Part shown: in pieces, positions 43,440 through 51,963 of the stretch | How positions within the stretch are numbered: the first letter of the stretch is position 1 | How the letters are laid out: each line of letters begins with the position of its first letter | Assembly (NCBI GenBank): GCA_020436165.1 | Contig: JAGQYI010000074.1 | Span: forward strand, 19,731-83,730 | Origin: Cyclobacteriaceae bacterium | GTDB lineage: Bacteria > Bacteroidota > Bacteroidia > Cytophagales > Cyclobacteriaceae | Length of the DNA: 64,000 nt | Direction: 5' to 3' | Position numbers and translations under genes: made by a program | The notes under the pieces: model-generated | What the model was told of the DNA's origin: nothing | What the model saw: the letters and a program-made list of their open reading frames with translations, nothing else | Database searches by the model: none

Positions 43440-44663
43440 CTACCTTGCTTCTACTTTACATGATAAAAGGGTAATGTCGTCCCGATAGGGTCTGGTGCCC
43501 CTGAAGTCATCTACGATTTGAAGAATATCTGTATGGATCTGTTCGAGAGACTTCTTATAATTCTTTTTAAAATAGTCTTCAATAGGTTCGCTTCCAAGTT
43601 CCGTATCCTGCGGGCTTTCAGTTTCTGTCAGTCCATCGGTGTAAGCAAAGAGCGTAAACCCTTCCAGATTGTCAATAAACCCTTCATTCACAAAGGGTAA
43701 TTCTTCAAAAGCGCCCAACACGGTACTGCCTTCCGTTAAAGCTCTGAACTCGCCCTTTTCGTTAACTAAAAATGGCGGATTATGTCCTGAATTCACATAA
43801 ACAAGCGTGTCCAACGAATGATCATAAATAGCTCCAAAAAAAGTGATAAACTGGTCGCCTTTCGAGTTTTCCATGATCTGGAAGTTGAGCGCCTCCACAA
43901 TCTCTGTGAGGTTAGAAGTTTGCCTCAACAACGTATGCAGCGAAGCCTGAAAATTGGACATCATAATGGCAGCCGGAATGCCTTTGCCCGATACATCGGC
44001 AATGCACAATAAAAACTGGTTGGCATTGATAGGAATGTAATCGTAATAATCACCTCCGATAGAGTGGTGTGGCAGATAGCTCGCTTCCATTTTAAGCCGG
44101 TGCCCGTTGGGAAGCACCTCAGGAAACAATAATTTTTGAACACCTTTGGCAATTTCAAGCTCCTTTTTAAAGGCTTCCTCTTCCAACTGGGTTCTTGCCA
44201 ATCGTTTGTTTTCTATTGCCACAATAATCAGGTTACTGATCGCCTGAAGGAAAGTGATATTCAGCTCGTCATGGTCTTCCTCCTTGCGTGCCACAAGCAC
44301 TACGGCCAGAAGCTTCTTCTTATGTTTTACAGGAACGATCCACTCAAATCCACTGTGCTCTTTCTTTACCAAAGGTGTTACTTCTTCTATTTCGTAAAAC
44401 GCTTCGTCCATTTTTGAAAGAGCATCTCCTTCAACCCCAAAAACCACCTTATTTTGCCACTCGCCAATTTCGTTTACACAAAGGAGTAGCCTACTTACAT
44501 TTAGGTTGGCTCTTATTGTAAATTCATAGATTTTATAGAGGTTCTTCTCAGACATATTGTTGTTAATAGCCTGAGTGATTTCAAGCAGGGAATCGAGTTC
44601 CATTTGCTTGAGATCGTATTTTTTCTTGTAATCAATTTCCGATATCTGTGGATTATCTTGCAT
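43440..44663 (-). CDS. GAF-like / SpoIIE-type (PP2C) serine phosphatase
   Basis: A 407-residue cytoplasmic regulator. The N-terminal part (about 20-170) is a GAF-like sensor; the C-terminal PPM/SpoIIE phosphatase has the metal-binding GGDYYDYIPIN, CIADVSGKGIPAAIMMSNFQA, YVNSGHNPPFLV and LFAYTDGLTE. Such proteins dephosphorylate anti-anti-sigma factors or similar targets. It is placed between the small 84-residue gene (11-base overlap) and the deacetylase, so it may control the glycan operon. Confidence 0.93.
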   Translation of the reverse strand: MQDNPQISEIDYKKKYDLKQMELDSLLEITQAINNNMSEKNLYKIYEFTIRANLNVSRLLLCVNEIGEWQNKVVFGVEGDALSKMDEAFYEIEEVTPLVKKEHSGFEWIVPVKHKKKLLAVVLVARKEEDHDELNITFLQAISNLIIVAIENKRLARTQLEEEAFKKELEIAKGVQKLLFPEVLPNGHRLKMEASYLPHHSIGGDYYDYIPINANQFLLCIADVSGKGIPAAIMMSNFQASLHTLLRQTSNLTEIVEALNFQIMENSKGDQFITFFGAIYDHSLDTLVYVNSGHNPPFLVNEKGEFRALTEGSTVLGAFEELPFVNEGFIDNLEGFTLFAYTDGLTETESPQDTELGSEPIEDYFKKNYKKSLEQIHTDILQIVDDFRGTRPYRDDITLLSCKVEAR

Positions 44664-44907
44664 TGTGAGCCATTAACCCTTTCTTGGATGCAAGATAGTG
44701 ATAATCGGCAAAATTTGTTTCAAATTCGCTTTGGGTAGCCTGAAACTCCTGATCATAATTTTTAAAGCAATTGACCCATTCTTTTTTGATCATTTTCCAA
44801 AGTGCAGGCACAAGTTCTTCGTTCTTTAAACCACAGCCCTCTTTCAATTCTTCAAAGCCGGTTAAAAAATACAGCTCGTCTAATATGTCAAATTCCTGAT
44901 CTGTCAT
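44653..44907 (-). CDS. Conserved-looking 84-residue protein before the SpoIIE phosphatase, unknown
   Basis: An acidic, helical small protein with no signal peptide: DQEFDILDELYFLTGFEEL, then ELVPALWKMIKKEWVNCF, then a Glu/Asp-rich segment with FETNFADYHYLASKKGL. It overlaps the phosphatase start by 11 bases and reads in the same direction, arguing that it is a genuine gene and partner of the phosphatase. The function cannot be assigned. Confidence 0.65.
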   Translation of the reverse strand: MTDQEFDILDELYFLTGFEELKEGCGLKNEELVPALWKMIKKEWVNCFKNYDQEFQATQSEFETNFADYHYLASKKGLMAHNAR

Positions 44908-44934
44908 TGAATTTTAATTGTTATGCAAACGATG

Positions 44935-44942
44935 TAAATTTG
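44935..44942 (+). promoter_or_regulatory. -7 element (TAAATTTG) of the mntA-hepT operon
   Basis: Perfect TAnnTTTG with TTTT 19 bases upstream as a weak -33 element; 13 bases before the ATG at 44955. Confidence 0.45.
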
Positions 44943-44954
44943 ATAAAAAATAAA

Positions 44955-45251
44955 ATGCTTACCAGACAAAACATATTACATGTTCTGCAAAGTAAAAAAG
45001 AAGCTTTGCGCCAATATGGTGTTAAGAATATTGGATTGTTTGGTTCGTATCAGAAAAATAAGCAGACAAACCACAGCGACATTGATATTTTAATTGATTT
45101 TAATGCAGAAAGTGAAACGTACGACAATTTAATGTCAATTTATGCGATTCTCGAAGAGTCCTTTGGCTCAGAGAAGTTAGAGATTGTGACTAAGAATGGA
45201 TTGAGCAAACATATTGGCAAGCATATTTTAAGCGAAACGGAATATGTCTAA
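44955..45251 (+). CDS. mntA: MntA-type nucleotidyltransferase antitoxin
   Basis: A 98-residue minimal nucleotidyltransferase with the signature GLFGSYQKNKQTNHSDIDIL (GS-x(11)-DxD), as in MntA antitoxins that AMPylate the HepT toxin. The start ATG 44955 (MLTRQNILHVLQ) is chosen because it follows a promoter -7 element; a longer frame from 44802 covers the antisense of the 84-residue gene. It overlaps hepT by 8 bases, as expected in a toxin-antitoxin pair. Confidence 0.92.
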   Translation: MLTRQNILHVLQSKKEALRQYGVKNIGLFGSYQKNKQTNHSDIDILIDFNAESETYDNLMSIYAILEESFGSEKLEIVTKNGLSKHIGKHILSETEYV

Positions 45252-45588
45252 ACATTACATTGAACTTTTGAGACATATTCTTGATGAGTGTTTTTTTATT
45301 AACAGTGAAACCGAGTCCATTTCTAAAGAGGAGTTTCTTCGGAATGAAACCTTAAAACGAGCTGTTACAAGAAGCCTGGAAATTATTGGAGAGGCTTCAA
45401 AAAAACTGCCTACTGAAGCAAAAGAAAGATGGGAAAACGTGGAATGGAGAAGTATGGCAGGAATGAGAGACAAATTAATTCACGATTATTTTGGAGTGAA
45501 TTATAATATAGTTTGGGATGTAATAAAAAATAAAATCCCAACAGTTACCTCTCAAATTGAGTTAATTATTGAGAAAAACGAATTCTGA
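45244..45588 (+). CDS. hepT: HepT-type HEPN ribonuclease toxin (DUF86)
   Basis: A 114-residue HEPN-fold toxin with the RNase motif Rx4-6H as MRDKLIHDYFGVNYNIVW, where the downstream Tyr is the AMPylated residue in known HepT proteins. It overlaps mntA by 8 bases and converges with the GT2 gene at 45589 with no gap. The pair is inserted between genes that all read on the other strand. Confidence 0.93.
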   Translation: MSKHYIELLRHILDECFFINSETESISKEEFLRNETLKRAVTRSLEIIGEASKKLPTEAKERWENVEWRSMAGMRDKLIHDYFGVNYNIVWDVIKNKIPTVTSQIELIIEKNEF

Positions 45589-46692
45589 TTATTTGACCTT
45601 CCGTCCTTTCCAACTATAAGTTTTTCTGAACGAAAATAAGGCGGTCGAAACCACATAATACGGATAAATCAACTGAAGCAATAAAAAAGCCGGCAGGTTC
45701 ATTTTAGCTCCTGAAAACTTTACAATCTGCCTCAGAAAAAAATAATCGAAGAAGGATTTGGCAACCAGCAGATTTAGCCAGGTAAACAAGCTCACAACCC
45801 CTGAAGCTACCAATACAGGTAAAGCGCCCATACTTAAAGACACGATAAAAATGAAGACCGCAATTGCCCTGGTTAGGCCATCGCTATAGGCTTTCCACTT
45901 GCTGGCCCAGCGCTTGCGCTGCTGCCAAAACCGTTTAAAACTCCCGGGTGTTTGTGTCCTGACTATTGCCTCCTCGTTCCTGGCAAATGCCACAGAATCA
46001 GGGTATTTCTCTGCTATTTTATGAAGCAGGAAGACATCATCGCCCGAAGCCGTTGTAGAATCATTATAGCCACCCACTGCTTCAAAGGCAGATTTTCTGA
46101 AAGCTAGGTTGGCACCATTGGCCATTACCGGTTTATGCCAGCCAATTAAAGCAGCCCCACTACCAATCAATGAGGCAAACTCTATTACCTGCATTTGATG
46201 AAACAGTCCGGCATTATTTGTAAAACCAACGGGTCCACTCACCATTTGAGTAGAGTTGCTAAAAGCACTTGTCATGGCTTTTATCCATTCAGGCCTTACC
46301 CTGCAATCACCATCAATGGTAAGAATAATGCTAGCCTGGGTATTTGCAATTCCCATTGCAAGGGCAGCTTTTTTCCCCTCATCCCCTTCTAATTCTAACA
46401 GATGGCAGTTAGCTTTTCCTTTAAATTCATTCTTTACTACTTGAATTGTATGATCCTCGGAATGATCATTAACAACCACCATTTCCCACATACCTTTGTA
46501 GGTTTGCCCAAACAGATCCTGTAATAATGGTCTGATGGTTTCAGCTTCGTTTCTTACCGGTATGATTACAGCTACAGAAGGCAAATATTCTTCATCTTCG
46601 CCAAGTTCAATTTGTTCCCATCCTAACCAGAGGTAGAGAACAAACAAACAATAGATAAAAACAATGGTTCCAAAAATCCAGGCAATTATCAT
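45589..46692 (-). CDS. Glycosyltransferase family 2, membrane-anchored
   Basis: A 367-residue GT2 protein with an N-terminal membrane anchor (3-24), GT-A motifs VAVIIPVRNEAETI, NDHSEDHTI, LTIDGDCRVRPEW, and QQRKRWASKWKAY, then C-terminal membrane segments. It shares design with the GT2 at 41718 and may be a paralogue. It overlaps the upstream flippase-like gene by 4 bases (ATGA), so they act together. The last residues are lysine-rich. Confidence 0.9.
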   Translation of the reverse strand: MIIAWIFGTIVFIYCLFVLYLWLGWEQIELGEDEEYLPSVAVIIPVRNEAETIRPLLQDLFGQTYKGMWEMVVVNDHSEDHTIQVVKNEFKGKANCHLLELEGDEGKKAALAMGIANTQASIILTIDGDCRVRPEWIKAMTSAFSNSTQMVSGPVGFTNNAGLFHQMQVIEFASLIGSGAALIGWHKPVMANGANLAFRKSAFEAVGGYNDSTTASGDDVFLLHKIAEKYPDSVAFARNEEAIVRTQTPGSFKRFWQQRKRWASKWKAYSDGLTRAIAVFIFIVSLSMGALPVLVASGVVSLFTWLNLLVAKSFFDYFFLRQIVKFSGAKMNLPAFLLLQLIYPYYVVSTALFSFRKTYSWKGRKVK

Positions 46693-47642
46693 TTGGAATC
46701 GGTAGTAAGGTGCAACTCTTTGATAAAGAACAAGCCTGCAAGTGATGGAATAGCCAGGTTAATAATCCAAAGCACGAAAGTTGCCAGAACAAATCCTGCA
46801 TAAGGATAGCCTGCCAGATTTAAAAAGAAAATAGCCGAAGCCCCCCGAATACCCAGAGCACCAATGTGGCCAGGTTTGGGAACAATTGTTTTTGCAAAAA
46901 ACATCCAGGTGGAGCAACCTAAAAGTGTGTAGAGCGATATTTCAGGACTTAAAAACTGAGCAAGTGCTATCAACTGGATCAAAAACACCAGGTACCTGAG
47001 AAAGGACAAACCGGCAAGGCGTAGCCAATCGCTTGCGGAATAAAGACTAAGAGCCTGCAACCATTTTGACCTTAGTCGCAGCACAATAACGACTGAAACT
47101 CCCAAAAGAAAAATGAAACCTGCCTGCCACAAATTGATGGTATAGAGCTTGCTCAAATGCGTTAATTGAGCCAACTGGTATAGCCCAAAACTACCCAACA
47201 CAACCGTCCAAAAAGATTGAAGCCCCTGAGCCAACACAACCGGAAGTAGTACATTATTTCTGTTTTCTTCCTTTAAGCTCAATACCTTACCGGCCACTGC
47301 CCCTGAACCAAATGGCAAAACAGCATCGAGCGAGACAGAAGTAACAATAGCTTTAAACGCCTGAACAATAGAAAGCAACTTGAATGGTCGGGCTACCATC
47401 TGCCATTTTTTGGCTTCCAGCCACCAGTTTACCAGCATTAAAGCAAGCGTAGCAGCAACTATCCATCCAAATGCAGGTTGCTTCATCTGGCGGGTTAGCT
47501 CACTGATTTCCACATCTCCATCTATCAATTTTGAAACAATGTAATAAAAGGAAGCAGCAACCAAAGCCAGTTTAATTGCCCAGGGTATAAATCGATAAGC
47601 CGAATCGCTTTTGCTATATGTAAGATACCTGCTAAATTGCAT
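46689..47642 (-). CDS. UPF0104 / lysylphosphatidylglycerol-synthase-TM-like membrane protein
   Basis: A 317-residue polytopic protein with about eight membrane segments. It keeps the pattern of the flippase domain of MprF and Agl[33 protein letters not shown] and [19 protein letters not shown]. Members are proposed to transport or flip lipid-linked substrates. Its ATG at 47642 is only two bases from the ruvC GTG start on the other strand, and it overlaps the GT2 gene, so a lipid-linked sugar is a plausible substrate. Confidence 0.83.
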   Translation of the reverse strand: MQFSRYLTYSKSDSAYRFIPWAIKLALVAASFYYIVSKLIDGDVEISELTRQMKQPAFGWIVAATLALMLVNWWLEAKKWQMVARPFKLLSIVQAFKAIVTSVSLDAVLPFGSGAVAGKVLSLKEENRNNVLLPVVLAQGLQSFWTVVLGSFGLYQLAQLTHLSKLYTINLWQAGFIFLLGVSVVIVLRLRSKWLQALSLYSASDWLRLAGLSFLRYLVFLIQLIALAQFLSPEISLYTLLGCSTWMFFAKTIVPKPGHIGALGIRGASAIFFLNLAGYPYAGFVLATFVLWIINLAIPSLAGLFFIKELHLTTDSK

Positions 47643-47644
47643 CG

Positions 47645-48211
47645 GTGGTTAAGATAGATAAAAAAGTTAAAACCGAACGCATTATTTTGGGATTAGACCC
47701 CGGAACAACGGTTATGGGCTACGGTCTGATAAAAGTAACCGGCCAGAAATTAGAACTAATGCAGTTCGGGGTCATCCACCTGAAACGCTACGAGGGCCAC
47801 GAGTTAAAACTGAAGAAAATATTTGATCGGGTGCTTACCATAGTTGATGAATACCATCCGGATGAAGTGGCCCTTGAAGCTCCTTTTTATGGTAAAAACG
47901 TGCAATCTATGCTTAAACTGGGCAGAGCCCAGGGAGTAGCCATGTCTGCCGCTTTGTTCAGGGAAATTCCTATTACCGAATATGCACCTAAAAAAGTAAA
48001 GCAAGCCGTAACAGGAAATGGAAATGCCTCCAAAGAGCAGGTGGCTGCTATGCTTAAACAACTTTTAAAGTTTGAGGACATGCCCAAACTGCTGGATGCA
48101 ACCGATGCCCTTGGAGTAGCTGTTTGCCACTTTTTTCAGGGAGGAAAAACTACTACGGGAACGAAATCGTGGAAAATATTTATTGCCAATAACCCGGGAA
48201 GGGTTAAATAA
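47645..48211 (+). CDS. ruvC: Holliday junction endodeoxyribonuclease RuvC
   Basis: Resolves Holliday junctions with RuvAB. The 188-residue protein has the catalytic acidic residues in [13 protein letters not shown] (Asp near residue 17), [13 protein letters not shown] (Glu), and [13 protein letters not shown] near residue 145. It starts at a GTG (47645), with no ATG upstream of the conserved motif, back to back with the divergent flippase-like gene; its promoter must lie inside that gene. Confidence 0.95.
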   Translation: MVKIDKKVKTERIILGLDPGTTVMGYGLIKVTGQKLELMQFGVIHLKRYEGHELKLKKIFDRVLTIVDEYHPDEVALEAPFYGKNVQSMLKLGRAQGVAMSAALFREIPITEYAPKKVKQAVTGNGNASKEQVAAMLKQLLKFEDMPKLLDATDALGVAVCHFFQGGKTTTGTKSWKIFIANNPGRVK

Positions 48212-48219
48212 TTACTCAG

Positions 48220-48753
48220 CTAAAAATCAAGAAATTCATCCACTTGCCAATCAATTAGCTGATTATAGAGGTCGTTGGTGATTTCACCGTTTTGCATATT
48301 TTTACCTATGCCAGCCAGTTTTACCTTGCGAGCCAAAACATGGGTTCCGCAATAATTCAATATATCCGTCAGGTGGCTCATAGCCAGTACTCCACCTTGA
48401 ATTCCTGAAGATAAACCTACAAGTGCTGCTTTTTTACCTGTAAAGGAATCGGGAAATATGAGCCCATCGATAAATGCCTTTAAAACTCCGGGAAAAGATC
48501 CGTTGTATTCAGGAACCACAAACAAAAACTTCTTCCCTTCCTTCATTTTTTTACGCATGTCCTTCATACCCTCGTGAGTTCCGGCATTGCTGTAAAGAGC
48601 GGCTGCGATAAAATCATCAGGCAAATTCTGCAAATCAATAATCTCCGATTCAACTCCTTTCCTTTCAAACACATCCTGGTAAATATGAGCCACTTGAAGC
48701 GACACCGCGGCCTCTCTATTGGTACCGGATATGATGTAAATTTTTTCCTTCAT
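48220..48753 (-). CDS. NADPH-dependent FMN reductase family protein
   Basis: Flavodoxin-like reductase of 177 residues. The FMN phosphate loop is ISGTNREAAVSLQVAHIYQ and the second flavin loop is VPEYNGSFPGVLKAFIDG. Substrates may be quinones, azo compounds or chromate. It converges with ruvC. Confidence 0.9.
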   Translation of the reverse strand: MKEKIYIISGTNREAAVSLQVAHIYQDVFERKGVESEIIDLQNLPDDFIAAALYSNAGTHEGMKDMRKKMKEGKKFLFVVPEYNGSFPGVLKAFIDGLIFPDSFTGKKAALVGLSSGIQGGVLAMSHLTDILNYCGTHVLARKVKLAGIGKNMQNGEITNDLYNQLIDWQVDEFLDF

Positions 48754-48858
48754 TCTAATTCTGGGTAAAAAAAGTCTCTACAAAGAAACAAACCTTAAGG
48801 CTATTAATTGTATTAAAACCGGTAAACCTGAGGTTAATTAATAAAAGGTACTAAAACA

Positions 48859-48884
48859 AAAAGGGCCACCTTAGCGACCCTTTT
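48859..48884 (-). terminator. Terminator of the hypA-hypB-hypC operon
   Basis: On the minus strand an 11-base-pair stem (AAAAGGG paired with CCCTTTT, extended by four pairs including two G-T wobbles) with a TAAG loop, followed by TTTTTGTTTT. It is nearly symmetric, so it could also stop transcription from the other side. Confidence 0.8.
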
Positions 48885-48905
48885 AAGTTAGGTTATTTAA
48901 GTAAG

Positions 48906-49163
48906 TCATTCATTTCCTTCTTTCAATTCATCCACCTCTCCCATTTGCATTAGCAAATCAAAGGTTCGCTGCGCCTCATCCTCATCTACCACACTAATTG
49001 CTACCCCCACATGCACCATTACATAATCTCCTATTTGCGCTTCCGGCACCATGGATAAATTTATATCCTTTTTTATCTCACCAAAAGCAACCTTACCAAT
49101 TCGGAATGTCTCGTCCAGCTGGTTGTCTATGCTTTCTATCTTTCCCGGTATTGCTAAACACAT
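48906..49163 (-). CDS. hypC: Hydrogenase assembly chaperone HypC
   Basis: HypC/HupF-family chaperone of 85 residues that carries the Fe(CN)2CO unit with HypD and guides it to the large subunit precursor. It begins MCLAIPGKIESID with the essential Cys2 and contains IGDYVMVHVGVAISVVDEDEA. It is one base downstream of hypB. No second copy of hypC is in the window. Confidence 0.95.
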   Translation of the reverse strand: MCLAIPGKIESIDNQLDETFRIGKVAFGEIKKDINLSMVPEAQIGDYVMVHVGVAISVVDEDEAQRTFDLLMQMGEVDELKEGNE

Positions 49164-49164
49164 A

Positions 49165-50037
49165 TTATTTTGCTTTTAAAAAGTTAGAAACATGTTGTCG
49201 CAGCCATTCATACCATGTGGTTAGACCTTCACCGGTAGTAGCCGACAACTCAAAAAATGTAAGATCAGGATTTATCCTTCTGGCATAATCCTTCGCTCTT
49301 TCCACATCAAACGAAACATACGGAAGCAAATCGATCTTATTGATAATGCAGATATCGGAGTGCGCAAACATATCAGGATATTTGATGGGCTTATCGTCAC
49401 CTTCTGTGGTACTGATTATAACCACCCGATGTTGTTCTCCAAGATCGAACAAAGCGGGACAAACGAGGTTTCCCACATTCTCTATCATCAAGATCGAATT
49501 ATCTTTTAATTCCATCTTTTTGAACGCTTTATAAACCATATCGCTATCCAAATGGCAGCCTTTACCTGTATTTATCTGAACCACAGGAATTTTTAGTGCA
49601 TCTATCCGGTTGGCATCATTTGTGGTCTGCTGGTCCCCTTCTATAACACTGAATTCAATCTCATTCTTAAGGTCGCGGAGCGTTGCTTCCAGTAGAGAAG
49701 TTTTACCCGACCCAGGTGAACTCACCAGGTTAATGGCAAGAATATTCTTTGCTTCAAAATAGCCGCGATTTCTCTGAGCGAGCATATCGTTTGTGCTAAG
49801 TATATCCTGTTCAACCTCAAGTATTGTTTTCTCATGAGAATGATGGTGGTGTCCATGGTCGTGATCGTGATCGTGATGATGGTCATGGCTATGAGGGTGG
49901 TGATGCCCATGATCATGGTCATGATGATGATCGTGGGTATGGTCGTGATCGTGATGATGGTGATCCATGGATTCTACACCGGGAATCATAATTTTTACTT
50001 CTCCTTCGGGATCACCGCAACCGCAAGTACTACACAT
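49165..50037 (-). CDS. hypB: Hydrogenase nickel-incorporation GTPase HypB with histidine-rich region
   Basis: GTPase that delivers nickel to the hydrogenase large subunit with HypA. The N-terminus MCSTCGCG holds the high-affinity nickel motif CxxCGC. Residues 26-68 are a His/Asp-rich tract (28 His in 43 residues by my count), a nickel-storage region as in some HypB proteins. The GTPase motifs follow: P-loop SSPGSGKTSLLEAT, and NKIDLLPYVSFD. The 290 residues are complete. Confidence 0.96.
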   Translation of the reverse strand: MCSTCGCGDPEGEVKIMIPGVESMDHHHHDHDHTHDHHHDHDHGHHHPHSHDHHHDHDHDHGHHHHSHEKTILEVEQDILSTNDMLAQRNRGYFEAKNILAINLVSSPGSGKTSLLEATLRDLKNEIEFSVIEGDQQTTNDANRIDALKIPVVQINTGKGCHLDSDMVYKAFKKMELKDNSILMIENVGNLVCPALFDLGEQHRVVIISTTEGDDKPIKYPDMFAHSDICIINKIDLLPYVSFDVERAKDYARRINPDLTFFELSATTGEGLTTWYEWLRQHVSNFLKAK

Positions 50038-50053
50038 TTTTCTATAATTTGTT

Positions 50054-50395
50054 TTAAGAAACTTCTAAGGCTTTGACACGTAATTCCTTTCCGGCTACAA
50101 TGTCTTTAAAATATCCATTACAAACAGGACAGTTGTCGTACAGATTTTTAATAGGAAACTGCTGACCGCACTCAAGGCATTCGGCTACGGCTTCTACAAA
50201 ATCAACATGATAGTCTGCCTTTTCAAGGGCTGTATCCTTAACTGCCATAGGCCAAACAAAATCGAGAGAATCCAACTCTACACCAGATAGGGCCCCGATT
50301 TCAAGCTCTATCCGGTCAATTTTTTGAGCATTCGCTTTTTGTCGTTCGTCCTCGGCAATCTTTACTATTCCGAGCGCTATCGACAATTCATGCAT
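50054..50395 (-). CDS. hypA: Hydrogenase nickel-incorporation protein HypA
   Basis: Nickel metallochaperone of 113 residues with MHELSIALGIV (nickel-binding His2) and the zinc finger CLECGQQFPIKNLYDNCPVC. It stands 16 bases upstream of hypB and 6 bases downstream of the mini HupE-like gene in the same direction. Confidence 0.95.
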   Translation of the reverse strand: MHELSIALGIVKIAEDERQKANAQKIDRIELEIGALSGVELDSLDFVWPMAVKDTALEKADYHVDFVEAVAECLECGQQFPIKNLYDNCPVCNGYFKDIVAGKELRVKALEVS

Positions 50396-50401
50396 ACCAG
50401 G

Positions 50402-50611
50402 CTAGTTTTCCTGCTTTCTGCTGCTTTTAGCGTAACGAATTGCCAATGCACTTGCTCCAACCACCAATAATACCGAAATAAGGTGCATAGGTGATGTTAA
50501 ATAGTGCATAAGATTATAACCGTCTGATGTACCATGTCCAGGGTGAGCTAATGCCAACGATGGAAGCAAAATGGTTACAATAGCGATGAGGGTGAAAATA
50601 CGGGTTCTCAT
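50402..50611 (-). CDS. Mini HupE-like protein (69 residues)
   Basis: A small exported protein: signal peptide 1-21 (SLALA cleavage) followed by HPGHGTSDGYNLMHYLTSP, which resembles the N-terminus of HupE/UreJ proteins, and a single membrane segment (about residues 42-60, HLISVLLVVGASALAIRY). Full-length HupE proteins have about six membrane helices and are thought to handle nickel; this one stops after the first. It leads the hypA-B-C operon, so a role in nickel handling is plausible but inferred. Confidence 0.6.
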   Translation of the reverse strand: MRTRIFTLIAIVTILLPSLALAHPGHGTSDGYNLMHYLTSPMHLISVLLVVGASALAIRYAKSSRKQEN

Positions 50612-50737
50612 TTTTTAACATTTACTAGTTAAACAAAAATTCACGAGCAATTTAGAACATTTCTTTTTTACAAGAACTGACTTTTGTCATACTTAGAGAC
50701 AATATATAATTCTAATTTAAGGGTCAATTATCATTTT

Positions 50738-50763
50738 GTAAAAACCTAAATGAGGTAAAAACC
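50738..50763. promoter_or_regulatory. Direct repeat in the divergent hydrogenase/hyp regulatory region
   Basis: GTAAAAACC occurs at 50738-50746 and again at 50755-50763, spaced 17 bases. It lies in the 196-base gap between the divergent hyp operon and the small-subunit gene, 45-70 bases before the latter. An activator site is a reasonable guess. Otherwise the gap is A+T rich and holds no gene. Confidence 0.35.
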
Positions 50764-50807
50764 AATTTTTATTCTAAAGAAAAACTTATTACAGAACCCT
50801 TATCACC

Positions 50808-51929
50808 ATGAACACCACTAAAGAACGACAAGAAACGTATTATGAGAGTATCATAAAAAGTGGGTACTCTCGAAGGGACTTCATGAAGTTTTCAGCTTTC
50901 ATGGCTGCGTACTTGGGGTACGAAACATCAGCAATTGGTCAGATTGAGCATGCGCTGAAAACGACTCCAAGACTTCCCATTATTTGGGAGCACTTTCAGG
51001 AATGCACCTGCTGTAGCGAATCATTCATCAGAACAGATCACCCTATAGCTGCTGACATTATTCTGGACAAAGTTTCTCTTGATTACACTGCAACACTTAT
51101 GGCAGCTTCGGGCCACCAGGCAGAAGCGGCTAAGCATGAAACCATGGAGAAATACAAAGGAGAATATATATTATGTGTGGAAGGCTCCGTGCCAATGGGA
51201 GACGATGGTGTTTACTGCTGTATAGCCGGTAAAACTGCCGAAGATCAACTAAGAGAATCAGCAGCAGGAGCTAAAGCTATAATTGCATGGGGAAGCTGCG
51301 CTTCCAACGGATGTGTTCAATCAGCCCATCCAAATCCAACCACTGCCACTCCAATACATAAAATAATAAAAGACAAACCGATTATAAATGTACCGGGCTG
51401 CCCTCCAATTGGTGAGGTTATGGCCGGTGTAGTGGTGCACGTAGTTGCTTTTGGCAGACTTCCTGAACTCGATCGTCAGGGCAGACCAAAAGCATTCTAT
51501 GCAAAACGTGTTCATGATAGCTGCTACCGCAGACCTTATTTTGATGCAGGTTTATTTGTAGAAGAATTTGATGATGAAAATGCAAAGAAAGGTTACTGCT
51601 TGTATAAAGTAGGTTGTAAAGGACCTTCTACCTATAATGCATGTGGAACCATGCGATGGAACGGTGGTGTAAGCTACCCTATTCAATCAGGCCATGGTTG
51701 CTTTGGCTGTAGCGAAGACAATTTCTGGGACAACGGGCCTATTTATGAACGCTTGACCAATGTACCGGGCTTTGGAATTGAAGCCAATGCCGATAAGATT
51801 GGTATGGTTGCAACAGGTGCTGTAGCAGGAGCTGCTGTAGCGCATTCTATTGCTTCTACAATATCTAAAAGAAAAGAGATGAGAGAAAGAGTTGTCTCCG
51901 GAAAAGATGTAGAAAAGCGCGTTGAGTAA
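50808..51929 (+). CDS. hyaA: [NiFe] hydrogenase small subunit, oxygen-tolerant type
   Basis: Electron-transfer subunit of a membrane-bound uptake hydrogenase, 373 residues. A Tat signal SRRDFMK (21-27) precedes the mature part. The proximal cluster region reads ECTCCSES, so Cys66, Cys68 and Cys69 are present, then Cys164 and Cys169 ([11 protein letters not shown]), and Cys198 (VPGCPP). Positions align without gaps to E. coli Hyd-1 Cys17, 19, 20, 115, 120 and 149. Cys68 and Cys169 are the extra ligands of the [4Fe-3S] oxygen-tolerant cluster; Glu125 matches Hyd-1 Glu76. The distal (HDSCYRR) and medial (GHGCFGC) cluster motifs and a C-terminal hydrophobic anchor ([14 protein letters not shown]) are present. 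Confidence 0.96.
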   Translation: MNTTKERQETYYESIIKSGYSRRDFMKFSAFMAAYLGYETSAIGQIEHALKTTPRLPIIWEHFQECTCCSESFIRTDHPIAADIILDKVSLDYTATLMAASGHQAEAAKHETMEKYKGEYILCVEGSVPMGDDGVYCCIAGKTAEDQLRESAAGAKAIIAWGSCASNGCVQSAHPNPTTATPIHKIIKDKPIINVPGCPPIGEVMAGVVVHVVAFGRLPELDRQGRPKAFYAKRVHDSCYRRPYFDAGLFVEEFDDENAKKGYCLYKVGCKGPSTYNACGTMRWNGGVSYPIQSGHGCFGCSEDNFWDNGPIYERLTNVPGFGIEANADKIGMVATGAVAGAAVAHSIASTISKRKEMRERVVSGKDVEKRVE

Positions 51930-51963
51930 TCATAATTTTTAGCACTGATAAAATTTAAAAAAA

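Noticed and set aside
49834..49963. The repetitive GATCATGATCAC-like DNA as a minisatellite or CRISPR-like array
   Set aside because: It is in-frame coding for the histidine-rich part of HypB; there are no unique spacers.
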